From assembly GCF_014898055.3 (NCBI RefSeq), contig NW_023601104.1:47366699-47430698 (forward strand): a stretch of DNA of 64,000 nt. The letters are read 5' to 3'. This DNA comes from Talpa occidentalis (taxonomy: Eukaryota > Chordata > Mammalia > Eulipotyphla > Talpidae). The translations under genes and the position numbers were made by a program. The notes under the pieces were generated by a model. The model was not told the origin of the DNA and searched no databases. It was given only the letters and a program-made list of their open reading frames with translations. Every line of letters begins with the position of its first letter. Positions within the stretch are counted from its first letter, which is position 1. Positions 12,301-21,911 of this stretch are shown here, in pieces.

Positions 12301-15300
12301 TTGAGGCTATTTTCTTCATTTCAGGTAAATACTGCAACAAATGTGGCTGACTTAAACTCCATAGTTAATGATTGCTATAACTACCTAGAACTAATTGGAT
12401 GTCTAAGAATTATAACATCATTAAGTGATAAATATATGTTGGTAAAAGACATACTTTTTTACCATGTAATTAAGAGAGTCCAAGCACCCTTTGAAAGGTA
12501 AGTTGTTTTTATGTAAAATAATCTCTCAAATGACATGTTTAAAGTGTACTATGTGGGATATGTTTTAAAAAATATAAATGCTATTTTAAAATAATGCTTT
12601 AAAATTAACCTCTAAAAGATGATTATTATTCTGACCATTCCATACAGAGTGGAGAACTATTTGATGCTTAGGTAGGAAAGTAATCATTTTCTCAGTTGAT
12701 AATTATTTTTCTAAATAATTTTTTTTTTAATTTTACCATTAGTAAACTATTGAATCTCTACGCATTCATTCCATTACTAGTGAGCATCTGTCTTCTGGGT
12801 AATAGGTAGTAAGCATTATTTGATCAACAAGGTAAGGCAGGTGTGATCCTTGCTCATCTTTAGGTTAGAATACCGATCTTAAAACTTGCTTGTATCTGTA
12901 TACTCTTCCTTTTTAAAAAAAATAATGGGAAAAGTAAATGAAAATAGGTGGAATGATATAACTGTGTAATCACCATCCAGATGTTATGATTATGAACCTC
13001 TGACCAATCTTACTCATTATACCTTACCCTTGTTATTAAATCCAGTATTATTTTTTTAAGAAAATGCCAAACATTTTAAAGTTCTTTTTCAGTTTCATAA
13101 TCATTAACCCATAGCCTTAGATATACTTAATATGTTCAAAACTGTTAAAATTGTAATCCTTACTGAAATTCTTTACTGTCTCATTGTTGACCAGTATCTT
13201 TATTATGTTTTGTGTACTTTTGATGTTAATACTAATAACTTTATTGTATATGGAATGACAAGGTATTTACTGTCCATTTTGTACATTCTGGCCCAAAATC
13301 TTTGTTTCTTTCAACGGAAAATGGGTTTTTCAAAGCCACAATCTGGATACGGGAATGCTCATTTTGCCATGTTTCTTTTCAGTAGCCCAAGAGTAGGAAA
13401 TACAGTAGGGTTCTGTTTGGTTTTGATTTTTCAGCATAAAATACACAGTAAGTTTATGCTGATACATTTGTTTATTATATTGAGGGAACATTGGTTTACA
13501 ACACTGCATATAATGCAGAGTTACACTCTTTATGTATGTTAACCAAACCATGCCTACCACTAGTGCACCCATAGTCTGCTACCAAATCCAAATAGCATGT
13601 CAATTAAAAGAACAAAGTGAAAAAAATAGAGAAGAGAACAAACTGAACAAGACAACAAAGTATTGTTACATTGATTTAAAATAGAAAACAAAGCAAAACA
13701 TGAAATGTGGAAATCAATCAAATAGAAATATGATCAAATACTTCCATTTCTAGATGTTGTAGAGTGGACATACTCTCTCTGTTCTGTTAAAAACGCGATG
13801 TTATATGTAAAACAAACATAACACTTTGAAAGGTAGAGAGATGCAACATACAGTTGGGTATTTCAGAACCCAAGGAACAACATAATATATAGAAGAGGAA
13901 ATCTAGTCATATAAAGGAAAAGTAGAAGAATTTGTCATCAGTAGACAGACCTAGTCTTAAAAAATTGTCATAGGAGGGCCTCTCCCACTGGCACAGTTGG
14001 ATCCCCGGCTGCCGGCGAGGGTCCAACATGGCGCGGCAGACCACTCCTGTCTCGCCCACTGCTCCCCTCAGCAGTGTATTTCATCAGTCTGCCTGTTCTG
14101 TTCCCCACTCTGGCTCTGGTGAATTCTCTCATCCTCCCGTGCCTCTGACTGTACCCAGTGCTTGTAGAAATAAATAAATAAATCTTTTTAAAAAATTGTC
14201 ATAGGAAGCTTGTGAAACAAGCAGATTATTAAAGATGGAATTTTGGAATATCAAGAAGGAAGAATAATAAGAATAAAAGCTTATTTCCTTCCCCTCTTCT
14301 GTTTCCTAAATATATTTGATGGTTGAGGCAAAAATTGTTAACATCTCTTCTTAAGTTGTTCACAATTATATAGAGAAAATATCTAAGAAATTACATTATG
14401 AATAGGGATGAACAAAGGCACTGAAAGGTAGTTAGTTAAGGTTTTCATACTTGATAAAATGTTGACACCAGTAGACAATTACATTCTTTAAAATCCACAA
14501 CATAATGTTTCAAAATCTAAAAAACATTATAGGTACTCTCTGGTGGCCCAGGCGGTTGTATGCAGCACTGTGAAGCTGTCCACAGCCTCTGCAGTGCCGG
14601 TTCAATCTCCACCAGCCTCGGAGCAGCCCACATGGTGTGGCAGACCTCTCCTGTCTTTCCTGTCTCGCCTGCTGCTCCCCTCAACAATGTATTTCATTAG
14701 TCTACCTGTTCTGTTCCCTGCTCTGTCTCTGGTGAATCCTCTCACCCTCCTGCACACCTGGCCTGTATCCTGGTTCTTGTATAAATAAAATAAATATTTA
14801 AAAGAAATTTAAAAAATATCTAAAACATTATAAATAAAAATTGATTTAAAAGAAACCCACAGGAATTAAAAAAAAAAAAGAGGCAAACATGATTATGAAA
14901 GTGATTGTTAAATGCCAGTTGGAGAAAACAAGAGCTCTGTAAAGGTAATATGAGAATTTGCTCAAAGAGATTGAAAGCCTCATGAAAGTTAGAATAATAA
15001 CACCCTTATATATAGTTAACTAATAAACATGAGAGTAGGGCAATACTATAGAAAGAAAATGCTGCTTGAGGAGTTTCTCAGGTTCATAGGACTAAATGAA
15101 CCAAACTAGTATACTCTGATGAAACTAGTATATTCTGATGAGCAAAAAGACATTATTGGAAAAAGAAGGATCAGTTATATACAAAGCAGTTCTTCCCTTT
15201 AGATCATTGACAATAGCCAAGGTAATAACTTCACAGAACAGGTTATATTATCATGCAAGAGTGGGAAGGATATAGAGACATTGAATTGACTTTATGGTAC

Positions 15301-18150
15301 CCAGTAGTCTCTTAGATGTTTTTCTGGGCTTGAGATGATAGTTTTACAGTGATGAACATACACCTGCTAAATAAAGCCATGGGAGAGGGAAAGGAAGAGA
15401 AGATACCTTGTTACTAATTCATGAGGAACAAACAGCAACATTTAAGCCAATGGAAAAGTAAAACCAGCATCAATGAAAAGTTCCAGCCAGAGAAATAAGG
15501 GGACGCCGGGAAACTGGTGCTGTAGAAAGAAGTCATTCGTAAACTTAGGTCTGTTTTTCTTTAGATGTAGATAAGAATTGAGGCAAAAATAATTGGAAAT
15601 TAAGAAATAGTAGTGAATATAATTTTAGTAGGTTGTCTTGAAGGAAATGACGATGGGATTGATTTTTTTTCTCAAAGATGAGTAAGGTAAGCACCTTCTT
15701 TTAATAAAGCACTTCCGTTTAAATGCTCTCGAGGAAAAGCCAATAGAAAGGGAGATTAATCTATGTGGCAGAATACCTATGGAGGTGGCTAGGAAATCCA
15801 GAACACAGGTAAGGCTTATTGTGTCCAATAAATAAAAACGGTGCCTCCTTTGCCTGTTATTAAGAGTGTGCATTTTAAAATGTGTCTTTAATTGTACATT
15901 CAGTTTTGCTTATTTTCCCATTGGGACTCTGAGAAAGAATTTATATTTTTTTGTAAGTAGGGAAATCAGTTTTCTGGAATGTCTATTGAAAATATTTTAT
16001 CACTCTTTGCAATCTGTAGACTTCATCTTTATAGTAACTAGCTGGAAGTGTAAAATACTTAAGATGGCTACTTCTTTCCTCTTAATTAAAAATTCTTAGC
16101 TTAATTTTTAAAAGATTCTATAGTCAAATTATGTAGGCATATAAAATTCATTTTATATTAATGTATTTACTTTTTATGGATTTGAAGGTATCATAGGGCA
16201 TATAGTATATTCATATTTTTACACATTTTTCTCACATCTATGTATATATGGTAGTAAATTAGCTGGAAGTGTTAATTCCCTATAGTAATACCTAACGTGT
16301 GTGAATATTGGCTCATTATTTTTCTTCTCTTAAGTTTTAAGCAGGGTCTGAAAACTCTTGGAGTTTTGGAGAAAATTCAGACTTACCCAGAAGCTTTTTG
16401 TAGCATCTTCTGTCATAAACCTGAGAATCTTTCTGCAAAAATCCTTAGTGATCTTTTTACAGTACACACATTATCTGATGTACAGGTTTTGAGGTTTTGG
16501 AACAGTTACTTACAGGATGTTGAGGGTATGTAAATGTTTTATTTAACTGTCTTAGAATGTTTGCTTGAAGATATTTTGTTTCTTTGAGTTCCAATTTTTG
16601 ATAGTAAGACTTCAGTCTCCTAACTCCATATTTACCAAAGAAAACTTATTTCAAAATAAGTCCATATGACTGAGTCAAAAATTATGAGGAAAGGTTATAA
16701 AGCTATACTGTATATTACAACTTTTTTCCCATAGATAATTTGAGGTATTATGAAATCTTCCTAGAAAACATTAAATATATGGATGATAGCCACAGCATAG
16801 AATTGCTTCAAAGCTTGTCATCTACAGGCATACCTCCTCTTAACTGCTCTACACTGTTACTGTGTTTTTGTAAGACCCTTCAGTGAAAAGATTGTAATTA
16901 GCTTAAGCCTCTGGTGATGGTTACCTTTTTTTAGCAATAAAATTTTTTTTAAGGATTTATTTATTTATGCATACAAGAGCTGGGGTACGAGCCAGAGGCA
17001 TGGGGGGGTTGTGGTGAGAGGATACACCAGAGAGAGTGGGGAGCAGAACAGGCAGATTGACCGAATTACACTCTTTAGGGGAGCAGTGGGCAAGTCAGGA
17101 GAGGTCTCATGCACCATGTGGATTGCTCCCTGGCCGGCTGGGATCGAACACTTGCTGAAGAGGCCAGACAGCTTCATAGGTTGCGTCTTAACCCCTTGTG
17201 CCACCAGGGAGGCCCAGCAATAAAATTTTTTTAATTAATGCAGTGTACAATTTTTTAGAAGTAATGCTATTGTGCACTTAATAGACTACGGTTAGCATAG
17301 CTTTTATATATACTGGGAAACCAAAATGGTGGTGTGAGTCACTGTATTGCGATATTTGCTTTAGTGCAGCGGTAGAACCAAACCTGAAATATCTCTGAGG
17401 TATGCCTGTATTTGATCTTTTCCATTCTTAAATTGAATTATTCTTCATCCATTGTTAGGGCCAGTATAATATAAATTTATCACTGAGCTTTAGTCGTGTA
17501 AAGTCATTTGTTTAATTTTATGAGAAATTTTCAGTTGAAATTTTGTTTAGTTAGGGTAGTTGGTGGTTTTACACCATTAAGTTTTCTCTTTGTATTTGTT
17601 GAACTAGTTCATCAAATAGTGGTTATCTAGAAGTGGTTTTAAATTGCTTTTAATATTATAGCCCAAAAATAAGGAATCTCCAAATTCATTCAACTAAAAG
17701 ATTTTATGTGTCCTACATTGAGATTCAAGTAAATGTTTGTTGAATGCAATGTTTTCTTTTCATAATCTGACTTAGTAATTTAGTTTGCCTATAAAGAAGG
17801 GAGTCTCTGTTTCCATTTTAGTTGGGGAGAGTTTATGGTTGTAGCAATATAAACCTTGGATTTCTTTTTCTCTTTTTTTAATAAATTTTTCAGATGGTAA
17901 ATCTGTAACAACAATGGAAGATATTCTTATTTTTGCCACTGGTTGCAATTCCATTCCACCTGCTGGATTTAAACCCACTCCTTCAATTGAGTGCCTGCAT
18001 ATGGATTTTCCTGTTGGAAACAAGTGTAATAACTGTCTAGCTCTTCCAATCACCAATTCTTATAAAGAATTTCAAGAAAATATGGATTTTACCATAAAAA
18101 ACACTCTAAGACTAGAAAAGGAATCAAGTTCTCACTACATTGGACATTAA
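755..18150 (+). CDS. G2E3: G2E3, partial (3' eight coding exons): G2/M-phase-specific E3 ubiquitin ligase
   Basis: Coding join: 755-871, 3817-3941, 4045-4177, 6397-6704, 8206-8387, 12325-12497, 16335-16525, 17894-18150. The exons total 1486 nt with stop and give 494 codons plus one base of a codon begun upstream. By length this is about residues 213-706 of a 706-residue human-type protein. Visible parts are a Cys-rich third PHD/RING-like finger (exons 1-2), a linker, and a complete C-terminal HECT-like domain (from about residue 370). Family knowledge: G2E3 is a nucleolar/nuclear shuttling ubiquitin ligase with cell-cycle-dependent expression, needed for early embryo survival; ligase activity has been attributed to the PHD fingers rather than the HECT domain. 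Every splice site is GT-AG, every phase joins, and no stop interrupts, so the gene looks functional. The 5' exons (C2HC pre-PHD, PHD1, PHD2) lie upstream of the window. The alternative, PHF7, lacks a HECT domain. Confidence 0.96.
1219..1605 (+). repeat. Ancient mammalian interspersed repeat (LTR-like, family unassigned)
   Basis: It resembles the common mammalian repeat beginning 'tagtttgctagggctgccat' and ending with 'ttttgggggacacaattcag', with many substitutions. I recognise the consensus but cannot name the family with confidence. Confidence 0.55.
2785..2985 (+). repeat. MIR-like SINE
   Basis: It contains the order of MIR landmarks: 'gtgtagtagttaggagcatg' (tRNA-like head), a central core with 'caaatcaattacccctttat', and a tail of 'aaatgaaggtaacattaatg' followed by 'ataataagcactcatgttag'. 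Confidence 0.7.
3817..3941 (+). CDS. G2E3: G2E3 coding exon (third PHD/RING-like finger, continued)
   Basis: Acceptor 'ctcctcag' at 3809-3816, donor 'ttcag|gtaata' at 3941/3942. It reads [20 protein letters not shown], followed by [20 protein letters not shown]. It supplies the remaining Cys and His ligands (CQCC, H..AC, CLEC) of the finger that the family literature links to ubiquitin ligase activity. It ends with one base of a split Gly codon. Confidence 0.96.
4045..4177 (+). CDS. G2E3: G2E3 coding exon (linker after the PHD finger)
   Basis: Acceptor 'ctgcag' ends at 4044. It encodes [16 protein letters not shown], then [21 protein letters not shown] and SQRKDLL; this linker is Ser/Pro-rich and probably disordered. 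The donor was chosen at 4178-4179 ('ctgaa|gtgtgt') because AA joins the G at 6397 to make Lys and keeps the frame. The overlapping GT at 4180 would break the frame. It lies only 103 nt after the previous exon. Confidence 0.93.
5425..5565 (+). repeat. MER5A-like hAT DNA transposon relic
   Basis: Recognised from 'gcatttctaacaaattttca', 'gatgctgctgctctgatttg' and 'actttgagaatgactgg', which follow the MER5A consensus order. Diverged. Confidence 0.5.
5717..5995 (+). repeat. Lineage SINE (tRNA-derived), subfamily A
   Basis: Full-length copy with the 'gcctccctggtggcgcaag' head and '(ataa)n tcttt' tail. The 14-bp direct repeat 'aaaagatctagtag' flanks it (5703-5716 and 5996-6009), which proves retroposition. 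Confidence 0.93.
6397..6704 (+). CDS. G2E3: G2E3 coding exon (linker leading into HECT region)
   Basis: Acceptor 'ttttatag' ends at 6396; donor 'tcaag|gtaatt' follows 6704. It is the largest coding exon here (308 nt). It reads [20 protein letters not shown] and on to [20 protein letters not shown]. It has no zinc-binding Cys and is predicted mostly helical. The final G joins CT of the next exon to make Ala. Confidence 0.96.
6705..8205 (+). other. G2E3 intron, no recognisable element
   Basis: 1.5 kb of AT-rich intron. I see no gene, RNA or young repeat. Confidence 0.5.
8206..8387 (+). CDS. G2E3: G2E3 coding exon (HECT N-lobe start)
   Basis: Acceptor 'tttacag' ends at 8205; donor 'atcagg|gtaaga' starts at 8388, so the exon ends on a complete Arg codon. 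It reads [20 protein letters not shown], then [18 protein letters not shown]. The '[22 protein letters not shown]' type motif is typical of the HECT N-lobe (G+ll..sl.hgg..p..f...ly). Confidence 0.96.
8640..8945. repeat. MIR-like fragments, opposite orientations
   Basis: 'ccatttattgagccctacaa' with 'gggaaacaaactgagg' matches a MIR read from its tail. 'gacctcaggcatgttattta' with 'ggcctcagtttctaaa' matches the MIR core in sense. Both are diverged. Confidence 0.5.
10099..11297. repeat. Direct repeat of about 46 bp flanking the Tigger relic
   Basis: 10099-10146 and 11253-11297 share 'aagacaatgactat(a/g)tttt' and 'ggggtag..gttgacaaat', and continue to 'ggcatgt'. They differ by a few substitutions and a 3-bp indel. 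The repeat includes a hAT-like terminus plus flanking DNA. It is too long for a target-site duplication. Confidence 0.75.
10147..11252 (+). pseudogene. Decayed Tigger (pogo-type) transposase relic
   Basis: ATG at 10247 opens [18 protein letters not shown] before a stop, as at the start of Tigger transposases. Further on are pieces of the HTH/CENP-B-like region, '[12 protein letters not shown]' at about 10789-10824 (first catalytic Asp in MDE), and VDNAPGH at 11138-11158 (second catalytic Asp). Many stops and frameshifts remove any coding capacity. Known biology: these cut-and-paste elements target TA dinucleotides. The terminal inverted repeats are not recognisable. Confidence 0.8.
11268..11470 (-). 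repeat. hAT-Charlie-type (MER1-group-like) element
   Basis: 'tttttgtaaataaaattttattggaacaca' type core (11322-11351), 'cacacccattcattgcctat' and 'ctggcagagttgcactgaca' follow the known order of this short non-autonomous element. The 'gacctttacagaaa' end marks one terminus. The exact family name is uncertain. Confidence 0.65.
12325..12497 (+). CDS. G2E3: G2E3 coding exon (HECT N-lobe)
   Basis: Acceptor 'catttcag' ends at 12324; donor 'gaaag|gtaagt' is a strong consensus site. It reads [40 protein letters not shown] and [17 protein letters not shown]. It begins with GTAAAT directly after the AG, which looks like a donor, but the open frame continues and matches the orthologue. Confidence 0.95.
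13976..14189 (+). repeat. Lineage SINE, subfamily B, internally deleted
   Basis: It lacks about 45 bp after the first 25 bp (the A-box to B-box region), then joins 'ttggatccccggctgccggc'. Flanked by the 17-bp duplication 'aaaaaattgtcatagga' (13959-13975 and 14190-14206), so it probably inserted intact and was later deleted, or retroposed as a deleted transcript. Confidence 0.9.
14532..14818 (+). repeat. Lineage SINE, subfamily A
   Basis: Head 'actctctggtggcccaggcg' and body with 'cctctcctgtctttcctgtc'. Flanks share a 'tctaaaa(aa)cattata' direct repeat. Confidence 0.87.
16335..16525 (+). CDS. G2E3: G2E3 coding exon (HECT, N/C-lobe region)
   Basis: Acceptor 'tctcttaag' ends at 16334; donor 'gagg|gtatgt' starts at 16526. 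It reads [20 protein letters not shown], then [20 protein letters not shown] and [22 protein letters not shown]......L......P......C corresponds to the part of the HECT domain before the C-lobe. The first T completes Ser from the previous exon. Confidence 0.95.
16526..17893 (+). other. G2E3 intron with one antisense SINE
   Basis: Outside the SINE (16952-17215) this is AT-rich. 16800-16930 and 17217-17410 look like one old element split by the SINE ('aggcatacctcctc' on the left and 'gaggtatgcctgta' on the right read as inverted ends, as in some mammalian MITEs). Confidence 0.45.
16952..17215 (-). repeat. Lineage SINE, subfamily A, antisense
   Basis: Ends 'tgtgccaccagggaggccc'. Duplication 'agcaataaaattttttt' at 16933 and 17216. 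Confidence 0.92.
17894..18150 (+). CDS. G2E3: G2E3 last coding exon (HECT C-lobe, stop)
   Basis: Acceptor 'aatttttcag' ends at 17893; stop TAA is at 18148-18150. It reads [60 protein letters not shown], ending SSHYIGH. The Cys codon at 18025-18027 (about residue 666) aligns with the catalytic Cys of the usual HECT 'H-T-C-F-N' box. The preceding His-Thr is replaced by Asn-Lys, which fits reports that this HECT domain is dispensable or inactive. The protein ends without the acidic/aromatic HECT tail. Confidence 0.96.
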
Positions 18151-18872
18151 AATGTTCAGACAGAGAGAGATGCTTCTTTAAAAGCTGCTATTGGTATTAC
18201 TTCAGAAATCTGTCATCACTTTTGGACACAAGTGTTAGCTTCAGGCCCAATAAAATTCATGATGTGTATATATAAAGGAATGTTTTGGCCATGAAAGCTA
18301 AAAAAATTTTTAAGGATGTACCAGTCAAGATATTTTTCTATTTTCATAATATACATGCTTCATAAACCTCAATATAAGTACTTTCAGAATGACTGTACAG
18401 ACTTTCTTCAAACATAAAAGCGTGGTATATATAGAAAAGAAGTTCTCATACTCAGAAGTTTTTATAAATTAGGATTAACTGTAGGCTATGCCACAATGAT
18501 TTTTCTAGTTTTAATGCTATTTTCAAATTATTACTTTTAAAGCATTAAAAAGAAAAGCTAATTGCTGAATTCTGTAAATGAACAGCATATATTCTGGGGT
18601 ATGTCTTATATGTATTCTTCTTGAGGATGATTGTTTAAAAAGTGTTTTGGTTATTGATTTATATGAAAATAGACTCGCACTGCAATTAGACTATGCCTAA
18701 TGAGAAGTATTATGTAAAAAGCTGAATTGCACAAGTATTCTAGATTCTATGGACATTCTATAGCTTTAAAAACACTTCTGAGGTGGATAAAATAAATATA
18801 GTAGAAAATGCCTAAGAAAGTGTATTCTTTAAAACCTTGGCTTTGGTCATAGGATTTTTTTTTTCTATATCC

Positions 18873-18891
18873 CACGTGTATACCACACGTG
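18873..18891. promoter_or_regulatory. Paired CACGTG E-boxes, 7-nt spacer
   Basis: CACGTG at 18873-18878 and 18886-18891, separated by 'tatacca', together forming an inverted repeat. This spacing is that reported for tandem E-boxes bound by CLOCK:BMAL1. It lies 0.7 kb past the G2E3 stop, so function is uncertain. Confidence 0.3.
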
Positions 18892-20538
18892 GTAAACTAC
18901 AGTATGTCTGGTCCCTAGTCATTTAGGTATCTGAATAATTTTTGGATTGCCATGTGGTACATTTGGCTATTTGTTATTTATTATCAAGATGGTTATAAGA
19001 CAGGTAATCAGGCACCAATGCATTAATACCATTATCTGGGCTCTTGAAAGATACCTATTATTATATAAGTAGATACCTGTTATTATATAAGAAATATAGA
19101 AATATGTAAAAAAAAATGCAAGTGGCAGGAAAAATTCACTCTGATTCACCATGCAAAGATCTATATTTCTATGTATCCTGTAGATGCTTTACTTATATTT
19201 ATTTTTTAACTATCAATGTTACTAAACGGCAATATCTAAAAACAGGAAGTCGTGTAATAACAACTTAAAGATATATGATCCCATAATCATGTTATTTACT
19301 GTTACAAAAGAAGAAATTGGAAAAAATCTGGTGTCCCTAATCAAATATAAATGAGTTTTCGTCAAAGTAGAGCATAGGAGAGATAAATCACTGAGAGGTA
19401 AATTGCTTGGTTTTAACCACATTTTTCCTGATACACAAAGCAAATGCCAGTTACTGTCATAGTCTCATCCACCACAGGAACACCCTTAAGTTATGGTTAT
19501 TTAAAGAAAAATAACAAAACTGATTTGAGACGGATACTCTTTTAAGCCAAAGGCAAACTAATTACATAAACGTAGTATTATGTTATACTTTTTATACTGC
19601 AGACCCAACAAATTAAAATTCGTTTGAACTTCTAAATTTTTAACATTAAAGAAGGGCATTTCTTTGTCTTGTATGGAATTCTGTTAGATTATCAAAAGCA
19701 ATTAAAGAATCAATTATTAAAATTAGTTTGAATATCTAATATGAACTTCAGACTCATCATGAAGCAACACTCACATTTTGTTTCAAATGTTTTGAAAATT
19801 AGGTATTTTATTTCTTAACCTAGTTGTAAAATTTTAAAAACTCAAACCAAAAAACCCAATGAGAGCTATTTTCTAGTTATTTGTAACTAATTTGTCTCAG
19901 CATTGTAATTAAAGCTGATGCACACACATTTATTTGAGGGAGTAAGGAGACAGCATATTTGAATTGGCTACAATTAAAAACAGTATTACAATTCATCTTT
20001 TCACTTATGTGTTAGGCAGGGCCTTTAGGATATGATGGTGTAAATAATAATTTAGGACATTCACATTTCAAATGAAGCATATATATTCATAATTGCAAAA
20101 TGATTTTAAGAATATTCCAGTTGTATGAATTTTGGAGAAAATGTTATTTTCTGCAGTATTACTATGCTCAAATGGTTGGAATCATGATTGTTCTTTTTCT
20201 ATTATAGCCAGTGTACAATTCTTATGACTTGATTTTAAAAAAGAAATATGCTGTAAACCTTTATCAATGTGTATATGTATTTTTAAAATGTTTGAATCAT
20301 CTGAATGACAATAGTTTGTTTTTTCTTGCTCTCAATATCAAAGAAAATTATAAATTCACCTGCATTGCATCTCATGTTAATGATCTTGGGTTAGTTTTAT
20401 ATGCATTGCTTTTAAACAGTATTTAAACTTTTTTTGGTGTGGGCATCATCTGAGTTTTCTTCTGTTGTACTTAGTCATTTACTATTTTAATATTTAAGGT
20501 AAAGAATCTTTAAAATAACTCATTAGAAACCATCTTCA

Positions 20539-20794
20539 GGGCCTCCCCTGGTGGCGCAGCGGTTAAGTGCTGGGCTGCGAAGCTCCCCGCAGACTCTGTA
20601 GCGCTGGTTTGATCCCAGGCCTCCGGCGAGGGTCCCACTTGGCGTGCAGACCTCTCCTGCTGCGCCCACTGCTTCCCTGAGCAGTGTATTTCGTCAGTCT
20701 GCCTGCTCTGGCTCTGGTGAATTCTCTCACCCTCCGGCACTTCTGACTGTACCCAGTGCTTGTATGTATAAATAAATAAATCTTAAAAAAAGAA
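20539..20794 (+). repeat. Lineage SINE, subfamily B
   Basis: Head 'gggcctcccctggtggcgca', (ataa)n tail, 12-bp duplication 'aaaccatcttca' at 20527-20538 and 20795-20806. May lie in the G2E3 3' UTR. Confidence 0.93.
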
Positions 20795-21646
20795 AAACCA
20801 TCTTCATTTTTCACTTTGTAACAATTTCTGTATTATTAAAAAAAGGCTGTTTTGGGTTAAGTAAAAAAGCATTTTTCAAGAATTCACTTTTCTATTTTTA
20901 TACCAGAACTTTTACATTTTCCCCTTAATTGTATGTAAACTATGGGAACTTTTTTTTACTCCATTCTGAATGCAAAGTAAAGGAGAATGTAAGGTTTGTC
21001 TGACATTGCCTTTCGTATTGGTATTAAATGAAATGATCAGAACAGGATTTTTTATAAACATGGTTTTATTATATAATATGCTTCATTGTGACTTAAAATC
21101 TATGAAATGATGTAGTTTTTATGCCTCAAGTTATACAATAAAAAGTTTTATATTTCAAGTAATGCAGTATAAGCAAGGCTTAAGAACACATTTGGTTTAA
21201 TTGAATGTATATTACCTGTAGTTTAGGAAAATTCAGATTGCTTTGAATAGATAGTTTCCAAGTTCTGATTTTGACAGTTAGATTTTCTAATTCCCAAAAA
21301 TATCATAGTACCTACTGTATGCCAGGTATTGTGCTAGGTGTAGTTTGGTATCACTGTTCCCCTTTTTTTTAAAAACCAAATGATGTAACCAAAATATGAC
21401 TCTGAAAATGAAGTTTTCTAGATATTTATGCCACTGCATTTGAATGATTATATATATAAACTATGTAACTTGTTAGGATTTAACAAGGTTAAGAACCTGA
21501 CAGAGCTAAATAAATACAAGACCCTTTGGTCCACATTGAGAGATTATATAAGCCAGTTACTGTCTTGGACCTGGGAATCAGTTTTAAATGAGCTGTTCCT
21601 AGGTATTATGTTAAAACTATTCCTTTTTTTATATAAAATAATTCCG

Positions 21647-21911
21647 GGGCCTCCCTAGTGGCACAGAGGGTTAAGTCTCAGCACTATGAAGCTATCTGAA
21701 GCCACTGCAGCACAAGTTCCATCCCCAGCCCGGGACCTAATCCACATGGCCCAGAAGACCCCCTGTCTTGCCTGCCTCTCCCTTCAGCTGTGTATTTCAG
21801 TAGATGCACTTGTTCTGCTCTCCATTCTGTCTCTGGGGAAACCTCTCAGCCCCCCCACACTTTTCACCTACATCCCAGTTCTTGGGTATGCATAAATAAA
21901 TCTTTAAAAAT
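21647..21911 (+). repeat. Lineage SINE, subfamily A
   Basis: Head 'gggcctccctagtggcacag', tail 'cataaataaatctttaaaa'. More diverged than most copies. Confidence 0.88.

Larger units (their letters stand above)
8388..12324 (+). other. G2E3 intron with MIR-like, hAT-like and Tigger relics
   Basis: It contains MIR-like tracts at about 8640-8745 and 8830-8945, and the transposon complex at 10099-11470. The blocks at 8946-10098 and 11471-12324 show nothing I can name. Confidence 0.55.
12498..16334 (+). other. G2E3 intron with two SINEs
   Basis: SINEs at 13976-14189 and 14532-14818. A 19-bp tandem duplication ('aaactagtata(c/t)tctgatg') lies at about 15103-15140. The ORFs at 13132-13542 look non-coding. 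14890-16334 shows nothing recognisable. Confidence 0.55.
18151..21160 (+). other. G2E3: G2E3 3' UTR (probable) and candidate poly(A) sites
   Basis: No coding exon follows the stop. AATAAA hexamers occur at 18249-18254 (99 nt after the stop) and at 21137-21142, among others. A 3' UTR of up to about 3 kb would include the SINE at 20539-20794. Which site is used cannot be decided from sequence. The boundary at 21160 is an inference only. Confidence 0.4.

Noticed and set aside
13132..13542. 136-codon plus-strand ORF rich in hydrophobic residues
   Set aside because: AT-rich DNA gives Phe/Ile/Leu-rich chance frames; an overlapping ORF on the other strand is equally open. No family recognised.
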